Shown here: one piece after another, positions 9,578-19,587 of the stretch | Layout of the letters: every line of letters begins with the position of its first letter | Numbering within the stretch: position 1 is the stretch's first letter | Assembly: GCA_903847585.1 (NCBI GenBank) | Contig: CAINEC010000050.1 | Coordinates: 1 to 41,394, forward strand | Direction of reading: 5' to 3' | DNA: 41,394 bases | Source: an uncultured Bacteroidota bacterium | GTDB lineage: Bacteria > Bacteroidota > Bacteroidia > AKYH767-A > OLB10 | Translations under genes and position numbers: made by a program | The notes under the pieces: model-generated | What the model was told of the DNA's origin: nothing | The model's input: the letters and a program-made list of their open reading frames with translations, nothing else | Databases searched by the model: none

Positions 9578-9585
9578 CAAAAATA
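9578..9585 (-). promoter_or_regulatory. TAnnTTTG box upstream of corA
   Basis: On the minus strand this reads TATTTTTG followed by 7 nt and the ATG at 9570. No TTG is visible at normal -33 spacing. Confidence 0.45.
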
Positions 9586-9625
9586 AAAATTAAGTATAAA
9601 TAAAAGGGCATTGTTTATAAATGAC

Positions 9626-9656
9626 TTGTTTTACAGCAATAAAAAAATCAATTTTG
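9626..9656 (+). promoter_or_regulatory. Possible promoter for methyltransferase-ZIP operon
   Basis: TTG (9626-9628), a 20-bp spacer, and CAATTTTG (9649-9656), one mismatch from TAnnTTTG. It ends 17 nt before the ATG at 9674. If real, it rules out the in-frame upstream methionine at 9611 as a start. Confidence 0.35.
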
Positions 9657-9673
9657 TCCTAAGATTAATAAAT

Positions 9674-10414
9674 ATGGAAAACAAGGTAGGTGGTGAATGG
9701 TATTCGACGTGGTTTGACTCCCCTTTTTACCATATTCTATATCAGCACAGAAATCATGAGGAAGCGGAAGAAGCCGTAAAACATCTCCTAGATTTTGCAG
9801 GCGTAACAAAAGGATCTGTGGTTATGGACCTATGTTGTGGGAAGGGAAGGCATTCTGTTTTATTAGAAAAAGCTGGAAATATTGTTACTGGTCTCGACCT
9901 TTCTCCAGCGAATATTGCCCATTGTAAATCGTTTGAAAATGATCATCTGCATTTTGATGTTCATGATATGCGTGATGTTTATGCGCCTGGTAAATTCGAC
10001 TATATCTTTAACCTTTTTACAAGCTTCGGATATTTTGATGATGAAGGTAATGAGCAGACCTTGAAGTCTATTAAACAAAGTTTAAAAACAGGTGGCAAAG
10101 TAATTATTGATTTTCTGAATGTCATTCCTGCAATTAAACCCTTACCTGTTGAAGAAACCATCAGCTTGAATGGAATTGATTTTTTCATTCATAAATACCT
10201 AGAGAACAATCGCATTTACAAACAAATAAAATTTACGCATGAAGGGCATAACTATTCGTTTTGTGAGGATGTAAATGCGCTTCAATTAGCTGATTTTAAA
10301 CGCTACTTTGAGAACGCAGGATTTAAACTGTTATCTGTTTCAGGCGATTATAATGGTGGTGCCTTCGATGAACATCAATCAAAAAGATTAATTTTACTCG
10401 CTGAAAGTATTTAA
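9674..10414 (+). CDS. Class I SAM-dependent methyltransferase
   Basis: A 246-residue Rossmann-type methyltransferase. Motif I VVMDLCCGKGRHS and motif II acidic residue (VTGLDLS) are clear, followed by FDYIFNLFTSFGYFDDEGNE as motif IV. The substrate cannot be predicted from sequence; the aromatic GYF stretch is common in small-molecule or ubiquinone-like methyltransferases. The frame is open upstream to 9611, but MENKVGGEWYSTWF at 9674 resembles the normal N-terminus of this family in Bacteroidota and sits after a plausible promoter. It is followed after 1 nt by the ZIP transporter gene, which suggests co-transcription. Confidence 0.85.
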   Translation: MENKVGGEWYSTWFDSPFYHILYQHRNHEEAEEAVKHLLDFAGVTKGSVVMDLCCGKGRHSVLLEKAGNIVTGLDLSPANIAHCKSFENDHLHFDVHDMRDVYAPGKFDYIFNLFTSFGYFDDEGNEQTLKSIKQSLKTGGKVIIDFLNVIPAIKPLPVEETISLNGIDFFIHKYLENNRIYKQIKFTHEGHNYSFCEDVNALQLADFKRYFENAGFKLLSVSGDYNGGAFDEHQSKRLILLAESI

Positions 10415-10415
10415 A

Positions 10416-11123
10416 ATGTTAGCTCAAAATTCGCTCGTTTTATTTTTAAGTGTATTGGCCGGTGGCGGTTTGTTTTTTCTTTTGAAGAAAACGCCGCAGC
10501 ATTTTTTAAAGTTAACACTATCCTTTTCGGGAGCCTTTTTATTTTCAATTACTGTTTTGCATTTAATGCCGGAAGTATATCAGCAAGCCGATTTCAAAAT
10601 TGGAATCTGGATTATGATTGGATTCTTCTTGCAGATTGTTTTAGAGTTCTTCTCTGAAGGGATTGAGCATGGACACGTACATGTACACGATCATCAACAT
10701 CATTTTCCTTTAGCCATGATGCTAAGTTTATGTTTGCATAGTTTTTTAGAAGCAATGCCTTTATCGTCTGAAAATGATGGCAACAATAATTTACTTATAG
10801 GAATTGCGATGCACCATATTCCTGTTGCATTTGCATTTGTGAGTATGCTGGTACAATCAGGTGTTAAACGAAATAATGCCTTTTTGTTTTTAGCGCTCTT
10901 CGGATTAATGGGTCCTTTGGGAGCATCTACATCATTTCTATTGGGTGCAGGAATGGTTCCTGTTTTAACAGCATTAGCTCCTAAAATTATGGCAATCGTT
11001 ATTGGAATTTTCTTACATATATCCACCACGATTTTATTCGAATCAAGTTCAAATCACCGATTCAATCTGATGAAAATGATTGTGATTGTTATTGGTGGAT
11101 TAGCAGGAATTTTACTTAGCTAA
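10416..11123 (+). CDS. ZIP family metal transporter
   Basis: A 235-residue membrane protein with about eight helices. The metal-binding motifs of ZIP helices IV and V are visible as LHSFLEAMPL and MHHIPVAFAF. The loop before helix IV is histidine-rich (EHGHVHVHDHQHH), as usual for zinc or iron ZIP proteins. These move Zn2+, Fe2+ or similar ions into the cytoplasm. It starts 1 nt after the methyltransferase stop, so the two are probably translated from one message. Its last 12 bp overlap the end of the DUF4153 gene on the other strand. Confidence 0.9.
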   Translation: MLAQNSLVLFLSVLAGGGLFFLLKKTPQHFLKLTLSFSGAFLFSITVLHLMPEVYQQADFKIGIWIMIGFFLQIVLEFFSEGIEHGHVHVHDHQHHFPLAMMLSLCLHSFLEAMPLSSENDGNNNLLIGIAMHHIPVAFAFVSMLVQSGVKRNNAFLFLALFGLMGPLGASTSFLLGAGMVPVLTALAPKIMAIVIGIFLHISTTILFESSSNHRFNLMKMIVIVIGGLAGILLS

Positions 11124-12941
11124 TTTCTTTTTTACCAGGATCATACCTCGAAGAGATGATAAGGTAGTCTCTTTACTGTCTGTTTCCGTATTGACATTCA
11201 AACCATCTATCTCAATATGATAATCATAATTTTCTCCAGCATAATTAATATTCATAAGAGCAGGATCAACATCTGAATTACTTTGTCCGTATTCCGTTTT
11301 AAGTTTACTAAAAGTATTATCTAATAAAATGGTATCGGTATTTCCTACATTGATTTTAATAATAATCGCAAATAATTTTTTATCGTAGTTTACTTCAAAA
11401 GGAATTGCATCAACAAAACCTTTATCGTCATACGAATTATTATTTGGATAAATTCCTAAAGGAAGATAATAATCATAACCTGAAATTATTTTTCCATCAC
11501 GACGGTTACAGGAATATTCATAATTCTGAATTGCGGCATCAATATCAATACTTGCATATGCAACTCCTGAGTCTATTGCCAATAAAGCTAAAACACGATC
11601 TGTTTTGTTGAAATACTCTCCTCTCTTTTCTTTTGTAACAACTGCTAAATCCTGCGTAAACAAGTCCTGAATACTTTCTACACCATGCACATCAATCATG
11701 TATTCAACAATAGAAGCAATTTCTTTTTGATCTACTTTGGTAATCGTCTTTTTCGATTTTGTTGCTTTACCATTCACGATCATTTTATTCTTCTGAAAGA
11801 AATTTTCCAATCGTGAATGCTGACTTAAAGAACTTACTTCAAAAGCATTCCAAGGACCAAATCCTGAAAGCAAGGCAGCAAAAAATAAACTCAATGGAAC
11901 AAACTTAATATTCTTTCTGCGGCTAAATAAAAAGTAAAGCGCAACAATAAAAAGCCATAGCGAAAGTACAATCAAGAAGTACCTGTTTTCAGTCACACCG
12001 TACTCCATTACACGGCGACCAATGGCCATAATCAGCAATACAATCAATGGAAATATAGCCAGGAAAAATCGTTTGGTGAATGTACGTATCCACGTATGTT
12101 CTGCATCATCACGCAATGGCCATACGAGCAATAATGCTAATATTCCCAGCGTAGAAAATCCAATAATCAAATATGAAACGATACCGCGAGGCCATACCAG
12201 CGTAAATAAAATTTTCGCTTCGTAGAAATATAAAATGATTAAATAAATAACCACTAACGGCAGCAATACATACTGCGTAAAAATGCGAAGTCCTTTAGGG
12301 TATTCTCTCACCTGCTCTAACGCAATGATTCGCGATGGAATGCCAGCAATAAAAAACCAGGTATTCATAACAATAGCAACTGTAATGAACAAATCGATAT
12401 ATACCTTTTCTCCAAAATCGATATTGAAGAGTTCTTTAATTGCAAGTAATGCGATAGATAATCCAATATAAAAAACAGCTGAATAAATGGCTGAAGTTAA
12501 AAATCGCAGAAAGAGCGATTTATTGTATTGCCAAAATCCATTTACTTCAGTATTTACAAGGAAAGGTGCGAATGAAACTCCGAGATGAGCTCCGATAACT
12601 AAAATTATAAATCGTGATACTGACTTAACCGTGTACGATTCTGGTTGTGCATAAAAGAAATAAACCATCAAGGCAACAACTGCAACGTTAAGCAAGATAA
12701 CCGTAGAAGTACGCATGGTGTATCGTTGCGTAAACACTGATAAACCTACAAATGAAATCATACCCAACCACAGCGTTTGAAGAATATAATACATCGGAAT
12801 ATTCTCCTTAAAACCTGCATTATCATCAACAAGATGCATCATCAAGGCTGCTGCAAGAATAGCGCAGATTAATGCCATTGGGAAGCGACGAAATGCTTTG
12901 GCCGCCTGATGAATAATAAGTTCAATTGATTGAAACTTCAT
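11112..12941 (-). CDS. DUF4153 family integral membrane protein
   Basis: A 609-residue protein. About eleven to twelve membrane segments fill residues 15-390 and are followed by a soluble C-terminal domain of about 200 residues, probably exported. The N-terminal pattern, ending in LVDDNAGFKENIPMYYILQTLWLG, fits DUF4153, a widespread family without a proven function. It is the third gene of a minus-strand run (cytochrome, Hsp15-like, DUF4153) with 10-11 nt gaps. The 3' end overlaps the ZIP gene by 12 bp. The function is unknown; an envelope role is only a guess. Confidence 0.8.
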   Translation of the reverse strand: MKFQSIELIIHQAAKAFRRFPMALICAILAAALMMHLVDDNAGFKENIPMYYILQTLWLGMISFVGLSVFTQRYTMRTSTVILLNVAVVALMVYFFYAQPESYTVKSVSRFIILVIGAHLGVSFAPFLVNTEVNGFWQYNKSLFLRFLTSAIYSAVFYIGLSIALLAIKELFNIDFGEKVYIDLFITVAIVMNTWFFIAGIPSRIIALEQVREYPKGLRIFTQYVLLPLVVIYLIILYFYEAKILFTLVWPRGIVSYLIIGFSTLGILALLLVWPLRDDAEHTWIRTFTKRFFLAIFPLIVLLIMAIGRRVMEYGVTENRYFLIVLSLWLFIVALYFLFSRRKNIKFVPLSLFFAALLSGFGPWNAFEVSSLSQHSRLENFFQKNKMIVNGKATKSKKTITKVDQKEIASIVEYMIDVHGVESIQDLFTQDLAVVTKEKRGEYFNKTDRVLALLAIDSGVAYASIDIDAAIQNYEYSCNRRDGKIISGYDYYLPLGIYPNNNSYDDKGFVDAIPFEVNYDKKLFAIIIKINVGNTDTILLDNTFSKLKTEYGQSNSDVDPALMNINYAGENYDYHIEIDGLNVNTETDSKETTLSSLRGMILVKKKLAK

Positions 12942-12951
12942 AATTTTATTT

Positions 12952-13335
12952 TTACCAATCCATTGTATAATCGTCTAAGTCGCGACGTTCTTTTTTTGTT
13001 GGACGACCTTCACCACCTTTGAAATGAAAAGAAGATTGCGCTAACTGATACAATCTAAACTTCTCTAATTCTCCTTCTGTTGTGATATCTTCCATATACT
13101 CTTTTACTAACGCTGCCCCTATCCGTCGTTCAATTACATTCACCACTTTCACTGTTTGCTGCCATGGTCCGCGATGTAAAACAATCACATCACCAATTTT
13201 AACTGTGCGCGATGCCTTTACTGTTTGCTCAGCAATTTTCACTTTGCCCTTTTCACAAGCCTCGGCTGATAAGCTTCTTGTTTTAAACAAGCGCACCGCC
13301 CAAAGCCATTTATCTATGCGGACTTTCTCCGTCAT
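12952..13335 (-). CDS. S4-domain RNA-binding protein, Hsp15 (HslR) family
   Basis: A 127-residue protein opening with the S4 domain (VRIDKWLWAVRLFKTRSLSA, residues 4-23, then KVKIAEQTVKASRTVKIGD). This is the Hsp15 signature. A basic C-terminal tail follows (GRPTKKERRDLDDYTMDW). E. coli Hsp15 binds free 50S subunits that carry a nascent chain and helps recycle stalled ribosomes. It is the middle gene of the minus-strand trio, 11 nt after the cytochrome gene and 10 nt before the DUF4153 gene. Confidence 0.9.
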   Translation of the reverse strand: MTEKVRIDKWLWAVRLFKTRSLSAEACEKGKVKIAEQTVKASRTVKIGDVIVLHRGPWQQTVKVVNVIERRIGAALVKEYMEDITTEGELEKFRLYQLAQSSFHFKGGEGRPTKKERRDLDDYTMDW

Positions 13336-13346
13336 GATGAATTATT

Positions 13347-13655
13347 TTAATGCTTAGCGTTATTTGATAAATAAGCGAAAATACTTGCCTTTTGATCATC
13401 CGAAATTTTTGCTTTCGGCGCCATCCAATCTAAGTATTTCGTCCACTGTTGCTCGTTGTACTTACCTGGATTATGTAACTCATGACATTTATTACAATTG
13501 GTTTCATACAACGATTTACCCTCGGTAATTTTAGCGAGCATGATTGGATCTGTTACGGGAGCTGGAGTGGTAGTAGTCGTTTTAACTTTAGGACTACATG
13601 CTACCACCACAATCACTAAAACGATCGCAAATGAATATTTCAAATTAATTTTCAT
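13347..13655 (-). CDS. Small c-type cytochrome lipoprotein
   Basis: A 102-residue protein. A lipoprotein signal ends in VVAC with the lipidated Cys at position 20. A threonine/proline-rich linker follows, then one haem-binding CNKCH (C54, C57, H58). Met78 in DWMAPKAK is a good candidate for the sixth haem ligand. It is probably an envelope-anchored electron carrier. It heads a minus-strand trio with the Hsp15-like and DUF4153 genes. The 175-bp gap to the divergent peroxiredoxin gene holds no TAnnTTTG match on this strand, and I see no other feature in it. Confidence 0.88.
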   Translation of the reverse strand: MKINLKYSFAIVLVIVVVACSPKVKTTTTTPAPVTDPIMLAKITEGKSLYETNCNKCHELHNPGKYNEQQWTKYLDWMAPKAKISDDQKASIFAYLSNNAKH

Positions 13656-13830
13656 ATCAATGATTTTTTGCTAATATAAACAGATATCGTTAATTATTTC
13701 AGCGCTGTTTTACTTTGTTTTCGAATTCATATGAACAACGAAAAGTGATGAAAATATTCCAGCCATATGATTCATCTCATTTATGCGAGTTAGTACATAA
13801 GCCTATCTTCGTACTTTAAACCACACAATT

Positions 13831-14385
13831 ATGAGCAATAAAATTTTATCCGTAGGTTCTAAATTCCCAACATTTAATAAGAGAGCCGTTGTTTCAATTG
13901 AAAAAGACAAAGAATTTTTCGATATCAATACTGATCAGTTATTTGAGTCTGGCAAATGGACTGTTTTATTCTGGTGGCCCAAGGACTTCACCTTTGTATG
14001 CCCGACAGAAATTATTGAATTTGATAAACATATTGATGACTTCAAAAACCGCAATACGGTGTTATTAGGAGCATCCACCGACTCTGAATTTGTCCATTTA
14101 GCATGGAGACTAAACAATGCCGATTTAAATGATATTTCCTTTCCGATGATTGCTGATACTTCTAAATCGCTTGCAGAAGAATTAGGAATATTAGAAGCTC
14201 ACGAAAAAATTGCGTACCGCGCTACTTTCATCATCGATCCTCAGGGAATTATCCGTTGGGTTTCTGTATATGATTTATCGGTTGGCCGTAATGTGAACGA
14301 AGTTATTCGTGTATTAGACGCACTGCAAACAGATGAGTTAACCCCTTGCGGATGGCAAAAGGGAGAGGCAACGCTTACTGCTTGA
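13831..14385 (+). CDS. AhpC-type 2-Cys peroxiredoxin
   Basis: A 184-residue thioredoxin-fold protein. The peroxidatic cysteine C57 lies in DFTFVCPTEI, and a C-terminal C173 in ELTPCGWQKGEATL is the likely resolving cysteine. The tail layout resembles the actinobacterial AhpC type, where two cysteines sit close together (CxC). Here the first of that pair is a threonine, so only one resolving cysteine remains. It reduces H2O2, alkyl hydroperoxides or peroxynitrite using a thiol donor. No ahpF or ahpD partner is adjacent. Upstream, TATCTTCG at 13804-13811 is one mismatch from the TAnnTTTG box and ends 19 nt before the ATG. Confidence 0.9.
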   Translation: MSNKILSVGSKFPTFNKRAVVSIEKDKEFFDINTDQLFESGKWTVLFWWPKDFTFVCPTEIIEFDKHIDDFKNRNTVLLGASTDSEFVHLAWRLNNADLNDISFPMIADTSKSLAEELGILEAHEKIAYRATFIIDPQGIIRWVSVYDLSVGRNVNEVIRVLDALQTDELTPCGWQKGEATLTA

Positions 14386-14401
14386 GGAATTAATGCTGAC
14401 T

Positions 14402-14435
14402 TTGTAGTTTTTGAGGGCTGAAAGTCGTATCTTTG
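14402..14435 (+). promoter_or_regulatory. Promoter for the ABC-F gene
   Basis: TATCTTTG (14428-14435) is a perfect TAnnTTTG box ending 18 nt before the ATG at 14454. A TTG at 14402-14404 lies 23 bp upstream; another at 14411 lies only 14 bp away. It sits in the 68-bp gap after the peroxiredoxin gene, so the ABC-F gene can be transcribed on its own. Confidence 0.6.
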
Positions 14436-14447
14436 CAGCCCAAATAA

Positions 14448-16085
<1,638 letters not shown>

Positions 16086-16091
16086 ACTTAT

Positions 16092-16122
16092 AACCCAGAC
16101 CCAATAAACGTCTGGGTTTTTT
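16092..16122 (+). terminator. Intrinsic terminator after the ABC-F gene
   Basis: Perfect 9-bp stem AACCCAGAC (16092-16100) with GTCTGGGTT (16110-16118), a 9-nt loop, then a T run. It separates the ABC-F gene from the pyrophosphatase unit. Confidence 0.88.
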
Positions 16123-16151
16123 AATTACTATATTTACTAAAATTATTTTTT

Positions 16152-16676
16152 ATGAATCCTTGGCACGATGTACACTATGGAGATAAAGCTCCTGAAATTG
16201 TAAAAGCAATTATTGAAATCCCGAAGGGAAGTAAAGGAAAATATGAAATCGATAAAGAAAGTGGATTGATCAAATTAGATCGCGCTTTATTTTCTGCTGT
16301 GCACTACCCTGCTAATTATGGATTTATTCCAAAGACCTATGCAGATGATAAGGACCCATTGGATATTCTTGTCATCACCTCACTTGAACTCCCTCATTTA
16401 TGTCTCGTAGAAGCGAAAGTAATCGGTGTTATGCGCATGGTTGATCAAGGTGAGATGGATGATAAGATTATTGCGGTTGCGCTTAATGATGAATCTGTAA
16501 ATTACATCAACGATATTTCTGAATTGCCTCCTCATACCACTATTGAGATGAGAAGATTTTTTGAAGATTATAAACTTTTAGAAAAGAAAAAAGTTGTAGT
16601 AGAAGAATTTCTAAATAAAGAAAAAGCATTAGGTATTATCAATGATGCGATTCAACTTTATAAGGATACATTTTAA
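16152..16676 (+). CDS. ppa: Family I inorganic pyrophosphatase
   Basis: A 174-residue soluble enzyme of normal length. Active-site signatures are [10 protein letters not shown] near the N-terminus, [12 protein letters not shown], and the metal-binding [11 protein letters not shown] Tyr-Lys pair lies in [18 protein letters not shown]. It hydrolyses pyrophosphate to two phosphates and so drives biosynthetic reactions that release PPi. A lycopene cyclase gene follows after only 9 nt, so the two are probably co-transcribed. Upstream, TATATTTA at the end of the terminator gap is an imperfect promoter box that I do not call. Confidence 0.96.
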   Translation: MNPWHDVHYGDKAPEIVKAIIEIPKGSKGKYEIDKESGLIKLDRALFSAVHYPANYGFIPKTYADDKDPLDILVITSLELPHLCLVEAKVIGVMRMVDQGEMDDKIIAVALNDESVNYINDISELPPHTTIEMRRFFEDYKLLEKKKVVVEEFLNKEKALGIINDAIQLYKDTF

Positions 16677-16685
16677 TAATTAAGC

Positions 16686-17849
16686 ATGTCGGACAATCAC
16701 TACGATTACATCTTTGCAGGAGGTGGCGCAGCTGCGCTTAGTCTGTTGGTGCGTATGCAACAAGAAGGAATTTTGCGAGATAAAAAAGTGTTGGTGATTG
16801 ATAAAGACAAAAAAGAGCATAACGATCGTACCTGGTGTTTTTGGGAAGAGAAAGAAGGTTTGTTTGAATCATGCGTTGTAAAAACGTGGGATAAAATCCG
16901 CTTTGCTTCTCCGGGTTATGATGCAAAATTAAATCCGCAGCCTTACCAATATAAGATGATTCGCTCGCAAGGGTTTTATCAATATTGCAATCAAATCATT
17001 TCACAAAATAGCCATATTCATTTTGTGCAAGACATGATTTTGAATTTTGAAAACAATGCAGTTGTTACTACAGATGGAAGATATACTGGAAATATTATTT
17101 TCAATAGTTCCATTCAGTATTTAGACAAAGACGAATCGCGTTATCATTATTTCTTACAGCATTTCAAAGGTAAGTTTATAGAAACAGAACAGCCTTTTTT
17201 TGAAGAAGGTGTTGCTACATTAATGGACTTTACCATCGACCAACACAATGAATGTCGGTTTATGTATATCCTACCCGTTAGTAAAACAAAAGCCTTAATT
17301 GAGTTTACTATTTTTTCGGAAAATTTATTGGAAAAAGAAGAATACGAAACGGAGTTAAACAATTACATCGACGAAAAATTAAAATACCACGCGTACAAAG
17401 TTACAGAAGAAGAGTTTGGTGTTATTCCGATGTACAATCAGCCATTCATCAAGAAAATCAATCCGCATGTTTTCAATATCGGCACTAATGGCGGAGCGAG
17501 TAAAGCATCAACTGGATTTACATTTCACTTTATACAGGAAGAATCGAAACAGTTAATTGCTCACTTGAAAAAACATCCGACCTTGAGTAATTACAATCCG
17601 AAGAGCAAAGGTAGATTTCAATTTTATGATGATGTATTTTTGAGAGTATTACGTGAGAAAAAAGTTCCAGCTTTTTATTTATTCAATTGCATGTTCAGAA
17701 AACTTCCTGCTTACTTACCATTGAAATTTTTAAGTGAAGAAACTTCGATGTTGGAAGATTTAAAAATTCTTCGTGTATTTCCAACGATGGTATTTATGAA
17801 AGCAGCGATTGGTGAATTGCTTAAGCAACCTGTCCGTCGCGCTGAATAA
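16686..17849 (+). CDS. crtY: Lycopene beta-cyclase (CrtY-type flavoprotein)
   Basis: A 387-residue protein with an N-terminal dinucleotide fold (DYIFAGGGAAALSLLVRM), an acidic strand end (VLVIDKD), and the lycopene-cyclase motif NDRTWCFWE at about residues 40-48. The C-terminal half has the family patterns FGVIPMYNQPF and NIGTNGGASKASTGFTF. The enzyme cyclises the ends of lycopene to beta-ionone rings, giving beta-carotene, the precursor of zeaxanthin-type pigments. No other crt gene is in the window, so this gene is separated from the rest of the pathway. It follows ppa by 9 nt and overlaps the opposing hydrolase gene by 29 bp. Confidence 0.92.
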   Translation: MSDNHYDYIFAGGGAAALSLLVRMQQEGILRDKKVLVIDKDKKEHNDRTWCFWEEKEGLFESCVVKTWDKIRFASPGYDAKLNPQPYQYKMIRSQGFYQYCNQIISQNSHIHFVQDMILNFENNAVVTTDGRYTGNIIFNSSIQYLDKDESRYHYFLQHFKGKFIETEQPFFEEGVATLMDFTIDQHNECRFMYILPVSKTKALIEFTIFSENLLEKEEYETELNNYIDEKLKYHAYKVTEEEFGVIPMYNQPFIKKINPHVFNIGTNGGASKASTGFTFHFIQEESKQLIAHLKKHPTLSNYNPKSKGRFQFYDDVFLRVLREKKVPAFYLFNCMFRKLPAYLPLKFLSEETSMLEDLKILRVFPTMVFMKAAIGELLKQPVRRAE

Positions 17850-18609
17850 AATCAATAGCGACTCTATTAAAAGCATCCGACTGATCCATATTCACTACGT
17901 GACCACAATTTTCTAAAATTTCCAAGAAGGAATTTTTATGCATCGTTACCATTCGTTTAACAGGCTCTAAGAACATATAATCTTCAGAACCCATCACATA
18001 TAAAATTGGTAAACCCGTTTCTTTCTCTCGAATAAAACGTAATAGTGGATTTAACTCTGCTGTTAATTTATACCAACGTAAAAATTCTTTTTGATATAAC
18101 TTTCTTGCTTCGCTGATAAAAAACTTTCGTGATTCTGCATGACGCTTACGAGGCATGATGATCCAAGCGAAGAACGAATAAAGCCAGATATACGGCACAA
18201 TCGATTTCATTCGATTACCGAACCATACCAAAAATCGAGAACGGATATTCAGTCGGGTTATAGCACCACCCATAATCAATGTTTTGATGCGTTCTGGTTG
18301 CATCTCTCCTATCATTCGGATGATTAGTGTACCGAGCGATATTCCAACGAAATGTGCTTTCTGAATCTTTAAATGATCTAACACTTCAAGCACATCTTTG
18401 CTTACTTTTTCGAAAGTGTATTTCTTATCCAGCTTAAACTTTACATGCTTTGATTTTCCGTGTCCGCGTAAATCAACAATCAACACATTAAACTTTTCGC
18501 TGAACGCTTTAAGTTGTTTATGCCAAATAGAAGAACTACCACCTGCGCCATGTACAAACACGACCCAATCGGCATTTTCATTTAAATCAAACTTCTTAAA
18601 GTGTAGCAT
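17821..18609 (-). CDS. Alpha/beta hydrolase
   Basis: A 262-residue alpha/beta-hydrolase fold protein. Visible features are the oxyanion-hole HGAGGSSSIW, the strand DLRGHGKS, the nucleophile elbow GISLG (S91), a likely catalytic Asp in GSEDYMF (about D210) and the His in NCGHVVNMD (about H237). There is no signal peptide, so it should be cytosolic. The substrate is unknown; esterase or thioesterase activity is plausible. It starts 6 nt after the acyltransferase stop and is probably in its operon. Its 3' end overlaps crtY by 29 bp, around a TTGCTTAAGCAA palindrome at 17817-17828 that contains this gene's stop. Confidence 0.88.
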   Translation of the reverse strand: MLHFKKFDLNENADWVVFVHGAGGSSSIWHKQLKAFSEKFNVLIVDLRGHGKSKHVKFKLDKKYTFEKVSKDVLEVLDHLKIQKAHFVGISLGTLIIRMIGEMQPERIKTLIMGGAITRLNIRSRFLVWFGNRMKSIVPYIWLYSFFAWIIMPRKRHAESRKFFISEARKLYQKEFLRWYKLTAELNPLLRFIREKETGLPILYVMGSEDYMFLEPVKRMVTMHKNSFLEILENCGHVVNMDQSDAFNRVAIDFIQRDGQVA

Positions 18610-18615
18610 TATTTA

Positions 18616-19515
18616 TTATTCGAATACTGTTTCCATTTGAATTCCTTCGGGACGTTGGTGCTTCCATCGTTTATGCGTCCACAACCAAAATTCAGGAGCT
18701 TGCAAGATATCGTTTTCTAAAATCAAATTAGTCTTTTTCGTAATAAATCCTTTTTCTTCGGATGCTGGATTTTCTGTCACAACCGAAAAACTATACTCAT
18801 AATGCCCACGGGATACCTTTTTCACAGAGCCAAACAACACAGGCATATTATACTGACGCGCATATTTCTCTGTTCCGTAAAAGCAAGCAGTTTCTTGATT
18901 TAAAAACTGCATCCAATAGGCTTTTCGCGGATTCGATGGACTTTGATCAATAGCGAAGATTGTTGCGGTTAAATCGTTTTTGTTATTATCAAATACCTCT
19001 GCCACGCGCTTGGTGCTGATCATTTGCAATCCGAAATTACTTCTCGACTTCAACACTTTTTCATCAAAGAATTTATTCGATAAGGCTTTATAGATTGCAA
19101 TTACCTGATGCTTCACCTGATGATCCATTCCTGTTGCTACCCACTCCCAATTATTATAATGACCTCCAGCTAATATCACACTTTGTCCCTTTTCAAAATA
19201 CTTATTGATTAATTCAGGATTGGTCAGTTTATTTCGTTTTAACAATTCTTCTTTGGTAATTGCGAAAGACTTGAATGTCTCCATCATTACATCGCAGAAG
19301 TGACGATAAAATTTTGATGCGATGCGATTATGCTCTTCTTTCGATAATTCAGGAAATGAATTGGCAATATTTCGCAACACCACCTTCTTACGATATCCCG
19401 CAAGATGAAAAAACACTAAAAACAACACATCCGACAAAAAATAAAGCACCCTAAAAGGAAGGTATGCAATTGGTAAAATGATAAAATAGTAGAGGAGATA
19501 ATTCAGGATATTCAT
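18616..19515 (-). CDS. LpxL/HtrB-like lysophospholipid acyltransferase
   Basis: A 299-residue protein with an N-terminal membrane anchor (residues 5-38) and the acyltransferase HX4E motif in GGHYNNWEW (H119, E124). Further family patterns are IYKALSNKFFDEKVLKSRSNFG and FAIDQSPSNPRKAYWMQFL. Members add secondary acyl chains to lipid A or acylate other lipids at the inner membrane. With one such gene visible, lipid A acylation is the likeliest job, but ornithine-lipid or glycine-lipid acylation cannot be excluded. It is divergent from the J-protein gene across a 72-bp gap that carries a palindromic double promoter box. Confidence 0.9.
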   Translation of the reverse strand: MNILNYLLYYFIILPIAYLPFRVLYFLSDVLFLVFFHLAGYRKKVVLRNIANSFPELSKEEHNRIASKFYRHFCDVMMETFKSFAITKEELLKRNKLTNPELINKYFEKGQSVILAGGHYNNWEWVATGMDHQVKHQVIAIYKALSNKFFDEKVLKSRSNFGLQMISTKRVAEVFDNNKNDLTATIFAIDQSPSNPRKAYWMQFLNQETACFYGTEKYARQYNMPVLFGSVKKVSRGHYEYSFSVVTENPASEEKGFITKKTNLILENDILQAPEFWLWTHKRWKHQRPEGIQMETVFE

Positions 19516-19522
19516 ATTCGTT

Positions 19523-19538
19523 TACTTTTGCAAAAGTA
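19523..19538. promoter_or_regulatory. Palindromic pair of TAnnTTTG boxes in a divergent intergenic region
   Basis: TACTTTTG (19523-19530) is followed directly by CAAAAGTA (19531-19538), a perfect 16-bp palindrome. Each half is a full TAnnTTTG match on its own strand, so one site can in principle fire the acyltransferase unit leftward (15 nt before ATG 19515) and the J-protein unit rightward (57 nt before ATG 19588). Two polymerases could not occupy it at once. It could equally be an operator for a dimeric repressor. Confidence 0.5.
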
Positions 19539-19587
19539 CCAATAAAGACAACATCTTTGATAAAAGGTATTTTGTCAAATTACGGCT

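Noticed and set aside
9611-9673. N-terminal extension of the methyltransferase from the methionine at 9611.
   Set aside because: The extra 21 residues are low-complexity translation of AT-rich DNA that covers a plausible promoter; ATG 9674 fits the family.
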